Below are positions 23,854-32,563 of a stretch of DNA of 46,443 bases, piece after piece. The DNA comes from an uncultured Polaribacter sp. GTDB lineage: Bacteria > Bacteroidota > Bacteroidia > Flavobacteriales > Flavobacteriaceae. The notes under the pieces are model-generated. The model made no database searches. It saw only the letters and a list, made by a program, of their open reading frames with translations, and was not told the DNA's origin. Both the position numbers and the translations under genes were made by a program. How positions within the stretch are numbered: the stretch's first letter is position 1; every line of letters starts with the position of its first letter. The DNA is taken from positions 1 through 46,443 of the forward strand of contig CAJXTJ010000006.1 of the NCBI GenBank assembly GCA_913061165.1. Direction: 5' to 3'.

Positions 23854-25311
23854 TTATTTTTTTGGTAAAATTACAGTAAAAACCGTTCCAGTACCTTTAT
23901 TTGAAGTGAATGAAATAGCACCATCGTACGCTTCTATAATGTTTTTTATCATTGGCAAACCTAAGCCCATTCCGCTTGTTTTTGTGGTGAACTTCGGTTC
24001 GAAAATTAAATCTTTTACCGCATCAGAAATTCCTTTTCCATTGTCTGAAACTACAATTTTTATTTTAGTCCCTTTAGATATTACTTCAACATTTATGAAA
24101 GGGTTTTCTTCGTTTTCTGTTGCCTGAAGTGCATTTTTAACCAAATTAGTTACAATTCTAATTAGCTGTGTTTTATCTAAAAAAGCGTATAATTCCTTTT
24201 CTTTTGTTAGGTATTTTAGAGATTTCTCGTTGAAAATATCGAGTGCTAATTTTACAATACTTATAATTTCTATTTTTTCTTTTTTCTGCGTTGGCATTTT
24301 TGCAAAATCTGAAAAAGCAGAGGCTATTGAACTCATAACATCTATTTGTTGAATTAAAGTCTGACTATATTCTTTTAGTTTTTCTTTAATATTTTCGTCT
24401 TCTGGATTAAATTTTCGTTCAAAACTTTGCACAGACAAACGCATTGGTGTTAGCGGATTCTTAATTTCATGGGCTACTTGTTTTGCCATTTCTCTCCAAG
24501 CCTGTTCTCTTTCACTTTTAGCTAATCTTACTGCACTTTCTTCTAACTGATCTATCATATTATTATAAGCATCTACTAAAATCTCAATTTCTGAGCTTGC
24601 GTTATTTAATATAATTTTCTCATTTCTTTCGTTCAAACGCGTTTGCTGCATTTTATCTGAAATGGTCTTTATTGATCGTGTAATATAACTAGACAAAAAA
24701 TAAGCAAAAGAAATTGCTAACAAAAACATGAGCAAGTACACCAAACTTAATCTGTAAATAAACTCTTTAAGCTCAGCTTCTATTTCAGAGTTGTCTTGCG
24801 TAAACTGCAATTCTAAAATACCTATTCGTTTAAATTTTGGGCCATTTATATAAGAATAGGAGGTTTGATAACTTGTACCATCAATTTCTTTATTTTTTAA
24901 AATTCTATGATTGGAGTTTTTTGCCAATTCAGAGACTATATACGCTGTTAAAGGGGTAGTGTCTATTTTTTCAAACGCATTACCAAAGGAGGTTTTTAGT
25001 AAGTTTCCTTTTAAGCTATAAATTGTAATATTTAGTTTGTTTATAGAGGATATCTCATAAATTCTATCCTGAAAAATCTTCGATAAATTATCTGAATTTA
25101 CGGCGTGTGTGGTTTTATTTGTAAGTTCTAATTCAATTGTTTTTTTTGCAATAACTTCTTTACGCTCAAAACGCTGAATATTATAGTCTTTTGTCTGCTC
25201 ATCATACTGGTATACCGTTACTACCAAAATTAAAATAGATGTTAACAACACCAATAAAATCATGGATAAAAAAATACGAATTCTTAAAGAGATGCTGGTT
25301 AAACGAATCAA
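23854..25311 (-). CDS. NtrY-like membrane sensor histidine kinase (orphan)
   Basis: A 485-residue kinase with a first membrane helix (IFLSMILLVLLTSILILVVTVY), a periplasmic sensor of about 150 residues, a second helix (LVYLLMFLLAISFAYFLSSYI), a HAMP domain, a dimerisation/phosphoacceptor domain (QVAHEIKNPLTPMRLSVQ, H-box) and a HATPase domain with N-box (VTNLVKNALQATE), G1 (DNGKGIS) and G2 (GMGLGLPMI) boxes. The HEIKNPLTP H-box places it near NtrY. No response regulator is adjacent, so its partner is elsewhere. The frame begins with a TTG (25311), preceded by an in-frame TAA; the next Met is within the first membrane helix. Confidence 0.92.
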   Translation of the reverse strand: MIRLTSISLRIRIFLSMILLVLLTSILILVVTVYQYDEQTKDYNIQRFERKEVIAKKTIELELTNKTTHAVNSDNLSKIFQDRIYEISSINKLNITIYSLKGNLLKTSFGNAFEKIDTTPLTAYIVSELAKNSNHRILKNKEIDGTSYQTSYSYINGPKFKRIGILELQFTQDNSEIEAELKEFIYRLSLVYLLMFLLAISFAYFLSSYITRSIKTISDKMQQTRLNERNEKIILNNASSEIEILVDAYNNMIDQLEESAVRLAKSEREQAWREMAKQVAHEIKNPLTPMRLSVQSFERKFNPEDENIKEKLKEYSQTLIQQIDVMSSIASAFSDFAKMPTQKKEKIEIISIVKLALDIFNEKSLKYLTKEKELYAFLDKTQLIRIVTNLVKNALQATENEENPFINVEVISKGTKIKIVVSDNGKGISDAVKDLIFEPKFTTKTSGMGLGLPMIKNIIEAYDGAISFTSNKGTGTVFTVILPKK

Positions 25312-25454
25312 ATTTTATGATTTTTTATTGGGCTTTAAAAACGATTCCTAAAGACATTAATAGTATAATTTAGGTTAAAGATAATCAAATAAAAAATCAT
25401 TACAACCCAAAAATTGCGCAGTAATGGCTTTTGTAGTTTTTATCCCTTCACTTC

Positions 25455-25712
25455 TTATTTATGCTTTAATTTCATAATTATTAGAAATAAAGAGAGCATG
25501 GCAGTAATTGCATTCGCTAAAATCATTGGCAAACTGTTTAGGTGAATTCCATAAATTAACCATAAAACAATTCCAATAAAAAAAGCAACATACATGGTAA
25601 GAGACAACCCTGAGGTATCTTTTGTTTTGTACGTTTTAAAAACCTGCGGCAAAAATGATGCTGTTGTAATACACGCTGCTAATAACCCAATAATTTCGAA
25701 AAAATCAATCAT
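25455..25712 (-). CDS. SemiSWEET sugar transporter (three-helix PQ-loop protein)
   Basis: An 85-residue protein with three membrane helices, the typical size of bacterial SemiSWEETs, which dimerise to form a sugar uniporter. The family's conserved features are visible: LLAACITTASFLPQVFKTYKTKDTSGLSLTMY, with the PQ-loop LPQ, and a last helix with an Asn in ILANAITAMLSLFLIIMK. The substrate is probably a mono- or disaccharide. The 142 bp between it and the histidine kinase contain a loose inverted repeat (25317-25330 and 25386-25400) but no gene. Confidence 0.93.
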   Translation of the reverse strand: MIDFFEIIGLLAACITTASFLPQVFKTYKTKDTSGLSLTMYVAFFIGIVLWLIYGIHLNSLPMILANAITAMLSLFLIIMKLKHK

Positions 25713-25788
25713 TTTTTTTATTTTTTTTGATGTATTCTATTCTTACTAAATCACGTTTCAGTAATAATCTTTCGATTTTTTTTAATAC

Positions 25789-25828
25789 GATTTCTCAATC
25801 GCCTAAAAAGGCACTTTTCGAAATGACA
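25789..25828. repeat. Intergenic dispersed repeat, type A (TGTCATTTCGA...GAGAAATC)
   Basis: The minus strand reads tgtcatttcgaaaagtgcct followed by gcgattgagaaatc. It matches, from memory, the dispersed intergenic repeats with a TGTCATTTCGA...GAGAAATC form that are frequent in Flavobacteriaceae. Confidence 0.45.
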
Positions 25829-25850
25829 AATAAATTACATAAACCGACTA

Positions 25851-25878
25851 GCAGATTGCTTCGTGCCTCGCAATGACA
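25851..25878. repeat. Intergenic dispersed repeat, type B (TGTCATTGCGAGG...GAAGCAATC)
   Basis: The minus strand reads tgtcattgcgaggcacgaag caatctgc, the widespread GTCATTGCGAGG-nnn-GAAGCAATCT element that recurs between genes in many bacteria. It lies 22 bp from the type A copy in the gap between leuS and the SemiSWEET gene. Confidence 0.55.
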
Positions 25879-25915
25879 TTTTACAAACAAACTAATACAT
25901 ATAAAGGCTGCGCCT

Positions 25916-28900
25916 TTAACCAACGATATTTATAATTTTACCAGGAACAACAATTACTTTTTTAGGAGTTCTACCCTCTAATTGTGCAATTGTTTTTTCA
26001 TGTACTAAAACTGCTTTTTCTATTTCTTCTTTTGATAAATCCAATGAAAGTTCTAACGTAAAACGCATTTTACCATTAAATGAAATCGGATAATTTTTAG
26101 CACTTTCTACCAAATGTTTTGCATCAAAAACCGGAAAATCTGCCGTAGAAATAGATTTTTTATTTCCTAGTTTGCTCCATAGTTCTTCTGAAATATGCGG
26201 TGCATACGGAGATAATAAAACTAATAAAGGTTCTAATATAGCCCGCTTATTACATTTTAATGTTGTTAAATCATTTACCGCAATCATAAAGGTAGAAACA
26301 GAAGTGTTAAAAGAAAAACGCTCTATATCTTCTTGAACCTTCTTAATTGTTTTGTGTAAAACCTTTAACTCCTCTTTTGTTGCTTTCTCTTTTGAAACTT
26401 CAAAAATTTCTTCGTTAAAATACAGTTTCCATAATTTCTTTAAAAAGGATGAAACTCCAGAAATACCTGAAGTTTTCCAAGGTTTTGCTTGTTCTAAAGG
26501 CCCTAAAAACATTTCGAACAAACGCAATGCATCTGCACCGTATTGGGCAACAATAGCATCCGGATTTACAACATTGTATTTCGACTTAGACATTTTTTCT
26601 ACTTCACGCTTTACTTTGTAAACTCCATCTTCTAAAATAAATTCGGAGTTTTTATAAGCTGCATTTAAGGCATGATTTTTAAAAGCATCAACATCCAACT
26701 CATCAGAGGTATTTACCAAAGAAACATCTGCATGAATTTCGGTCTTTACAATCATTACGATGTCTGCATTCAAAGGACTCAAAAACCCTTTATCCATTAG
26801 ATAGTTTTTAACAACCGTTTCAAATTCGTCATCAGAACTAAATAAATTCTTAGAAACAAGTACTGTTGGTATTTTATTTAAAACATCATCATTCGATTTT
26901 TCATCAGCACAACCACAGCCTTCTTTTACAAAAGCAGTTGCTTTGTATACAAAAGCAGAAGTCCCTAAAATCATCCCTTGGTTTATCAGTTTTTTTGCAA
27001 ACTCATCTACAGGCACTATCCCTTTATCAAACAAGAATTTTTGCCAAAAACGCGCATACAATAAATGCCCTGTTGCATGTTCAGAACCTCCAATATATAA
27101 ATCTACTTCTTTCCAATAATCTAAGGCTTCTTTGCTTGCAAATTCTGCTGTATTGGCAGCATCCATATATCTATTAAAATACCAAGAACTTCCTGCCCAA
27201 CCAGGCATTGTATTTAACTCTAAAGGATACACCGTTTTATTTTTTAACTTCTCATTAGAAACTACTTTCTTTGCACGAGAATCCCAAGCCCATGCTGTTG
27301 CATTTCCTAAAGGTGGTTTTCCATCTTCTGTTGGTAGGTATTTTTCTACTTCTGGCAATACAATTGGCAGGTGTTTTGCGTCAATCATTTGAGGCATTCC
27401 GTCTTTATAATACACTGGAAATGGTTCTCCCCAATAACGTTGTCTGCTAAAAACAGCATCTCGCAAACGGTAATTTATTTTGCCGTAACCAAAGCCCCGT
27501 TTCTCCATTTCAAAAATGGATAATTTTAATGCTTTCTTATATTTTAGTCCTGATAAAAAATCGGAATTTGCAATTTTTGTTGCGTCTTTACCGGTGTGTG
27601 CTTCTTCAGAAATATCGACTCCCTCAAAAATATTAGGAATAGGAATTTCGAACTTTTTAGCAAAATCGTAATCTCTTTGATCTCCACAAGGTACTGCCAT
27701 TACGGCTCCTGTTCCGTAGTTTGCTAGTACGTAATCTCCAATCCAGATTTGAACCTTCTCCCCAGAAAAAGGATGTATTGCATACGCTCCTGTAAATACA
27801 CCAGAAATAGTTTTTACATCTGCCATTCGATCGCGTTCAGAGCGTTTTGCCGTGGCTGTAATATACTTTTCAACAGCTGCTTTTTGAGCATCCGTAGTAA
27901 TTTTGGAAACCAACTCGTGCTCTGGAGCAAGCGTCATAAAAGAGACACCAAAAATAGTGTCTGGTCTTGTGGTAAAAACCGCTATTTTATATTGATTTTT
28001 TGCCGTTAAAGCTACTTCTTTTTTAGCTCCTTTTTCAATTGCTTTTGGAAATTGAATTGCTGCATTAATTTTAGAAACTACAGAAAGTACGTTTTCAATA
28101 ACTTCTTCATTTGTAAAACGAACCACATTAAATCCCTCTTTTGCAAAGAATTCAGTTCTTGCTGCTTCCTCTTCTTTTCCAGAAAACTCTACAATTATAT
28201 TTTTTGCCAAGCATACATAATCTACCAAAAATGCACCAATCGTATATTTTTTTCTGAATTTTGCTGCACCTTTTTTATTTTTTAATTCATCCCAAAGAAT
28301 GGTTTCTGCTTTCGATAAGTTTTGTCTTAGTTCTTTTAAAGCTTCTAGTTCTTTATAAGATAATTTTACTTCAGAACTTACTTTCTCAGTACCATTTGCA
28401 ACATCAAAAGAAACCATGGCTCCTTGAGAACGCCCAATCCAATTTGTTTGAGAATCTTTTAAAGGCTGTGGCCAATCTATGGTTTCTAAACCGTCTAATA
28501 AACGCTGTGCATATGCAGAAATTCGCATAGACCATTGGGTCATCTTTTTACGAACTACAGGATGACTTCCTCTTTCTGATACGCCGTTTACAATTTCATC
28601 ATTTGCTAAAACGGTTCCTAAACCCGGACACCAATTTACTTCTGTATCCGATAAAAAAGTTAAACGGTATTGTAATAAAATTGCTTCTTTTTCGGTTGTT
28701 GAAAATGCGTTCCATTCTTCCGCAGAAAAAAAGGCAATATCTTCATCTGATACAGCATTTACTTTCGCGTTTCCAGATTTTTTGAAAATTGAAATTAAAG
28801 TAGAAATATCTTCTGCTTTGTCTGTGTCTTTATGGTACCAAGAATTAAACAACTGAATAAAAATCCACTGTGTCCATTTATAATATTCAGGGTTAGAAGT

Positions 28901-29275
28901 TCTTACTTCTGTACTCCAATCAAAAGAAAAACCAATTTTATCTAATTGTTTTCTATAGGTTGCAATGTTTGCTTCTGTGGTTTTTGCTGGGTGTTGGCCA
29001 GTTTGAATTGCGTATTGTTCTGCTGGTAAACCAAAAGAATCATACCCTTGCGGATGCAACACATTAAAGCCTTTATGACGCTTATAACGTGCATAAATAT
29101 CACTTGCAATATACCCTAAAGGATGCCCAACATGCAAACCTGCACCACTTGGATACGGGAACATATCTAACACATAATATTTTGGCTTTTCAGAAGTGCT
29201 TGAGGCTTTAAAAGTTTGATTTTCTGCCCAAAATTTTTGCCAATTTTCTTCTATTTCTTGATGATTGTATTGCAT
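25916..29275 (-). CDS. leuS: Leucyl-tRNA synthetase with an in-frame DUF559 (nuclease-fold) insertion
   Basis: LeuRS charges tRNA-Leu. At 1119 residues it is well above the ~920-970 usual for Bacteroidetes. Core motifs are intact: HVGH at 48-51, NWCPGLGTVLAND (about 214-226), TTRPDTIFGV (435-444) and GTGAVMAVP of the CP1 editing domain, WYFNRYMD, and KMSKS at 894-898. Residues about 293-428 are an insertion at the CP1 junction. Its middle (308-405) reads as DUF559: LRQNLSKAETILWDELKN, FRKKYTIGAFLVDYVCLAKNIIVEFSG and GFNVVRFTNEEVIENV, a Vsr/PD-(D/E)XK-like fold. A second stretch (about 783-848, GCGCADEKSNDDVLNK onward) is also longer than usual. The promoter is at 29298-29305. Confidence 0.95.
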   Translation of the reverse strand: MQYNHQEIEENWQKFWAENQTFKASSTSEKPKYYVLDMFPYPSGAGLHVGHPLGYIASDIYARYKRHKGFNVLHPQGYDSFGLPAEQYAIQTGQHPAKTTEANIATYRKQLDKIGFSFDWSTEVRTSNPEYYKWTQWIFIQLFNSWYHKDTDKAEDISTLISIFKKSGNAKVNAVSDEDIAFFSAEEWNAFSTTEKEAILLQYRLTFLSDTEVNWCPGLGTVLANDEIVNGVSERGSHPVVRKKMTQWSMRISAYAQRLLDGLETIDWPQPLKDSQTNWIGRSQGAMVSFDVANGTEKVSSEVKLSYKELEALKELRQNLSKAETILWDELKNKKGAAKFRKKYTIGAFLVDYVCLAKNIIVEFSGKEEEAARTEFFAKEGFNVVRFTNEEVIENVLSVVSKINAAIQFPKAIEKGAKKEVALTAKNQYKIAVFTTRPDTIFGVSFMTLAPEHELVSKITTDAQKAAVEKYITATAKRSERDRMADVKTISGVFTGAYAIHPFSGEKVQIWIGDYVLANYGTGAVMAVPCGDQRDYDFAKKFEIPIPNIFEGVDISEEAHTGKDATKIANSDFLSGLKYKKALKLSIFEMEKRGFGYGKINYRLRDAVFSRQRYWGEPFPVYYKDGMPQMIDAKHLPIVLPEVEKYLPTEDGKPPLGNATAWAWDSRAKKVVSNEKLKNKTVYPLELNTMPGWAGSSWYFNRYMDAANTAEFASKEALDYWKEVDLYIGGSEHATGHLLYARFWQKFLFDKGIVPVDEFAKKLINQGMILGTSAFVYKATAFVKEGCGCADEKSNDDVLNKIPTVLVSKNLFSSDDEFETVVKNYLMDKGFLSPLNADIVMIVKTEIHADVSLVNTSDELDVDAFKNHALNAAYKNSEFILEDGVYKVKREVEKMSKSKYNVVNPDAIVAQYGADALRLFEMFLGPLEQAKPWKTSGISGVSSFLKKLWKLYFNEEIFEVSKEKATKEELKVLHKTIKKVQEDIERFSFNTSVSTFMIAVNDLTTLKCNKRAILEPLLVLLSPYAPHISEELWSKLGNKKSISTADFPVFDAKHLVESAKNYPISFNGKMRFTLELSLDLSKEEIEKAVLVHEKTIAQLEGRTPKKVIVVPGKIINIVG

Positions 29276-29297
29276 TTCTATTTCCTTAATTAAGCGA

Positions 29298-29305
29298 CAA
29301 ATTTA
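29298..29305 (-). promoter_or_regulatory. -7 element of leuS
   Basis: TAAATTTG on the minus strand is a perfect -7 match, 22 nt before the leuS ATG. Confidence 0.65.
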
Positions 29306-29346
29306 CGTTTAATCTTTCTAAGTGAAAAGCTACTTTACTTTAAATT

Positions 29347-29382
29347 AAAAGAGGCTTCCAATTTGTATTGGAAGCCTCTTTT
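29347..29382 (-). terminator. Terminator after the DUF2911 gene
   Basis: A perfect 16-bp stem aaaagaggcttccaat / attggaagcctctttt with a 4-nt loop lies between the DUF2911 gene and the leuS promoter. Confidence 0.88.
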
Positions 29383-29449
29383 AAAATTGTAATAATTGCG
29401 ATTATAACCACTCTAAATAACTAGCGGTTTTTTAAAATGTCTCTAAAAA

Positions 29450-30001
29450 TTAATCTTCTGGCGCTGCTACTGTTATCGAAACAGAAACTACTGTGTTTTC
29501 CCAGCCCATTTTTAAGGTCATGTCTTCATCAAATAACATAGAAAAAGCTTCTATACTTTTTTCTGATGTAGAAATTTTTCCTGAAACACGCACTACATCT
29601 TCCTCTTGTTTGTAAAAATAAGAACCCCAAACATTTCTTGCTGTACTCAAAATTACCGTCCAATCTGCTTCTGAAGCGGGTATAGTAAATAAAGAATAGG
29701 TTCCTGCTTTTACTGCTTTCCCTCCAAAAATTACATCTTTATAAAATGTAATTTCTGCTGCTTCGTTTGCTCCTGTTCTCCAAACTTTGTCCGCTGGTGC
29801 TAATTTCGCTAAATCTCTTCCTTTTAATTGTGGCCTCCCATAAACAACCTTTACAACCTTATCTGAATTTCTATAACTACTTGGGAACGCGGCTACATCT
29901 AAAGGACTTAAGTCTAATTTAGGGAATTTTTGTGCAGAAATTTCTGTTGCACTAATTAAGGTGATTGCAAAAATTGCAATTGCTAATATTGATTTTTTCA
30001 T
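29450..30001 (-). CDS. Secreted DUF2911 protein
   Basis: A 183-residue protein with a signal peptide (MKKSILAIAIFAITLISATEISA, cleaved before QKFPK). The DUF2911 signature is complete: VVYGRPQLKGRDLAKLAPADKVWRTGANEAAEITFYKDVIFGGKAVKAGTYSLFTIP, followed by NVWGSYFYKQEEDVVRV. The family is common in Bacteroidetes, probably periplasmic, and has no established function. The gene stands alone with a terminator on its 3' side. Confidence 0.9.
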   Translation of the reverse strand: MKKSILAIAIFAITLISATEISAQKFPKLDLSPLDVAAFPSSYRNSDKVVKVVYGRPQLKGRDLAKLAPADKVWRTGANEAAEITFYKDVIFGGKAVKAGTYSLFTIPASEADWTVILSTARNVWGSYFYKQEEDVVRVSGKISTSEKSIEAFSMLFDEDMTLKMGWENTVVSVSITVAAPED

Positions 30002-30089
30002 TTTTATAAATTAAATTATTATTGATTTTCAAATTTGTCATAAAAAACAGAAAACCTTACGTTGGTTGCTATTAATTTTTTGTTAACTT

Positions 30090-30206
30090 TTAATGGCAAT
30101 CACAACCTGTATTGCAATTTCCTTTTTTCTTAGATGGAAATACGTATTTTTTCACCAAGAAAATTACGGCTAAAAGCAACAATACATACACGGCTATTTC
30201 TTGCAT
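30090..30206 (-). CDS. FeoB-associated Cys-rich membrane protein (38 aa, absent from ORF track)
   Basis: A 38-residue ORF whose ATG overlaps the feoB stop by one base (TAATG), which implies translational coupling. It has one membrane helix (IAVYVLLLLAVIFLVKKYVF) and a short basic, Cys-rich tail (KKKGNCNTGCDCH). This is the pattern of the FeoB-associated Cys-rich family encoded after feoB in many genomes, thought to help ferrous iron transport (an FeoC-like role). It fell below the length cut-off of the ORF track. Confidence 0.88.
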   Translation of the reverse strand: MQEIAVYVLLLLAVIFLVKKYVFPSKKKGNCNTGCDCH

Positions 30207-32314
30207 TATTTAAGAATTTGAAAAACTATTAATGAACATACATAGGCCAAACCTGTCATTCCAAAAAGTTGAATTAAAGGCCATTTCCATGTTTTAGTTT
30301 CGCGCTTTACAATCGCTAAAGTTGCCATACACTGCATTGCAAACGCGTAAAAAACTAATAAAGACATGCCCGCCGGGAAATTAAATATTTTTTTACCCGT
30401 TGCCGGATTAATTTCTGAGCGCATTTTTTCTTTAATAGTAGTCGTGTTTTCATCATCTGAACCTACACTATAAATAGTAGCTAAAGTACCTACAAACACC
30501 TCTCTAGCTGCAAAAGATGTAATTAAGGCAATTCCAATTTTCCAATCGTACCCCAAAGGTCTTATAGCTGGCTCTATAGACTTACCCATAATACCAATAT
30601 AAGAATTTTCTAATTTTACCGCTGCAATTTTTTGTTGCAATTCATCGGCTCCTAAGTTTTTATTTGCTACTTTTTCTATGGTGTTTTGTTCAGCATTCTT
30701 GTAAGATTCTGGCCCGTTAGAGGCTAAAAACCACAAAACTACAGACAAGGCTAAAATAATTTTACCTGCACCTAAAACAAAAGCTTTTGTTTTTTCTAAA
30801 ACATCAAATAATACATTTTTTACAGAAGGTAATTTATAGTTAGGCATCTCTACTACAAAGAAAGAATTACTTTTAATTTTTAAGGTTTTCTGTAAAATAT
30901 AAGCTGCTAAAATTGCAGTTACAAAACCTAAAGCATACAACATTAGTAATGTAAAAGCTTGTAAATTATAAAATCCAAATATTTTTGTATCTGGTATAAT
31001 TAACGAAATTAAAATTGCATAAACAGGCAGTCTTGCAGAACACGTTGTAAAAGGAACTACCAAAATAGTAATTAAACGTTCTTTCCAGCTAGAAATAGTT
31101 CTGGTTGCCATTATTGCAGGAATTGCGCAGGCAGTTCCAGAAATTAATGGAATTATAGATTTTCCATTCATCCCAAAGCGGCGCATAATTTTATCCATTA
31201 GAAAAACAACACGACTCATATAACCCGTTTCTTCTAAAACAGCTATAAACAAAAATAAAATAGCAATTTGTGGTATAAAAATAATAACACCACCAATGCC
31301 CGGAATAATTCCTTCGACAATTAAATCTGATAAAACACCTGTTGGTAAATTACTTCTTGCAAAATCTGATAGTTCTGCAAAAGTAGTATCAATTAAATCC
31401 ATTGGTAAAGAAGACCAATCGAAAATAGATTGAAAAATCAACAATAAAACCAATAAGAAAATAAAGTATCCAAAGATTCTATGTGTAAAAACCTTATCTA
31501 ACTTCGCCCTTAAATCTTTGGCTTTGCTCTTGTCTACTAGATAGGTGTTTTTTAAAATTTTATTAATCTCTTGGTAGCGATAAATGGTTTCTTTGTGCTG
31601 GTATTTCTTTAATTTAGAAACATCTTTGTTAAAAGACAGTAGTTTTTCTTTTTCTTGTTTCGTAATTTCTTCTGGAAAATTCTTTTGTGTAACCATTAAC
31701 CACAACTCATACAATGTGTAGTTTGGGTTAATTGCTTTTAACTCCTCAAAATACGCAGGGTCTATCTTCTTATTATCGCACATTGGTGTTGCTTTTGCGG
31801 CAACATGACACTTAATAATGGCAGCTTTTACAGCTTCAATTCCTTGGTTTTTTCTAGCACTTATTAAAACAACTTCTGTATTTAGTTCTTCTTTTAGTGC
31901 TGTTAAATCAATAGAAATTCCTTTTCTAGTCATTTGGTCTACCATATTTATGGCTAAAACCGTAGGGATTTCTAAATCTTTAATTTGAGAAAATAATAAT
32001 AAATTTCGCTTTAAGTTTTCTACATCTGCAACCACTAAAATTACATCCGGAGATTCTTTTATATCTTTTTTAAGTAAGGTTTTTAAAACAATACTTTCGT
32101 CTACAGAAGTGGGGTTTATACTATAAGTTCCTGGTAAGTCTATAATTACTGCATTCTGTGTTGCAGACAGTTTACAGGTTCCTTGTTTTTTATCTACCGT
32201 TACTCCTGGATAATTTCCTACTTTCTGAGTTAAACCCGTAAGTTGATTAAAGAGTGAGGTTTTCCCTGTATTCGGATTTCCTATTAAAGCAACTTTTATA
32301 TCTTTCTTAGACAT
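30206..32314 (-). CDS. feoB: Ferrous iron transporter FeoB
   Basis: FeoB (702 residues) imports Fe2+ across the inner membrane. The N-terminal G-protein domain has G1 GNPNTGKTS (residues 12-20), G2/switch VGNYPGVTVDKK, G3 DLPGTYS and G4 NMVD; a helical spacer follows; then the membrane part contains the two Gate domains (GIGGVIIFIPQIAILFLFIAVLEETGYMSR and a second copy near residue 590) and the central FeoB_C region. It is 3 bp downstream of feoA and overlaps the small Cys-rich gene. The feoA-feoB-small ORF operon has its own operator-bearing promoter. Confidence 0.97.
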   Translation of the reverse strand: MSKKDIKVALIGNPNTGKTSLFNQLTGLTQKVGNYPGVTVDKKQGTCKLSATQNAVIIDLPGTYSINPTSVDESIVLKTLLKKDIKESPDVILVVADVENLKRNLLLFSQIKDLEIPTVLAINMVDQMTRKGISIDLTALKEELNTEVVLISARKNQGIEAVKAAIIKCHVAAKATPMCDNKKIDPAYFEELKAINPNYTLYELWLMVTQKNFPEEITKQEKEKLLSFNKDVSKLKKYQHKETIYRYQEINKILKNTYLVDKSKAKDLRAKLDKVFTHRIFGYFIFLLVLLLIFQSIFDWSSLPMDLIDTTFAELSDFARSNLPTGVLSDLIVEGIIPGIGGVIIFIPQIAILFLFIAVLEETGYMSRVVFLMDKIMRRFGMNGKSIIPLISGTACAIPAIMATRTISSWKERLITILVVPFTTCSARLPVYAILISLIIPDTKIFGFYNLQAFTLLMLYALGFVTAILAAYILQKTLKIKSNSFFVVEMPNYKLPSVKNVLFDVLEKTKAFVLGAGKIILALSVVLWFLASNGPESYKNAEQNTIEKVANKNLGADELQQKIAAVKLENSYIGIMGKSIEPAIRPLGYDWKIGIALITSFAAREVFVGTLATIYSVGSDDENTTTIKEKMRSEINPATGKKIFNFPAGMSLLVFYAFAMQCMATLAIVKRETKTWKWPLIQLFGMTGLAYVCSLIVFQILK

Positions 32315-32317
32315 GAA

Positions 32318-32545
32318 TTATTCGCTTTTTAGAATTTTTATTTTTGAAGCTGTTTCTTTTCTAATTGCCAAATGACTTCCGTTTACGCAGATATATAAAG
32401 GATCTTTTAAGGGCGCTATTTGTACCAACTGAACCTCTGCTCCTGGCAAACAACCCATTTCTAATAATTTTAATGGTATCGAATCTAAAGATTCTTCAGA
32501 AATATACCCCATTTCTCCAATATGTAAAGATGCTATTGTATTCAA
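32318..32545 (-). CDS. feoA: Ferrous iron transport protein FeoA
   Basis: A 75-residue SH3-like cytoplasmic protein that assists FeoB. Typical FeoA features are present: IPLKLLEMGCLPGAEVQLVQIAPLKDPLYICVNGSHLAIRKETASKIKI. The start is a TTG at 32545 (TTG AAT ACA), since no ATG or GTG occurs in frame upstream and the -7 promoter element ends 18 nt before it. It overlaps nothing and sits 3 bp before feoB. Confidence 0.93.
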   Translation of the reverse strand: MNTIASLHIGEMGYISEESLDSIPLKLLEMGCLPGAEVQLVQIAPLKDPLYICVNGSHLAIRKETASKIKILKSE

Positions 32546-32563
32546 CGTTTTTTATTTGGACAG

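Noticed and set aside
25317-25400. Inverted repeat ATGATTTTTTATTG flanking about 55 bp
   Set aside because: The arms are low-complexity A/T tracts with no target duplication; they are likely chance in this AT-rich DNA.
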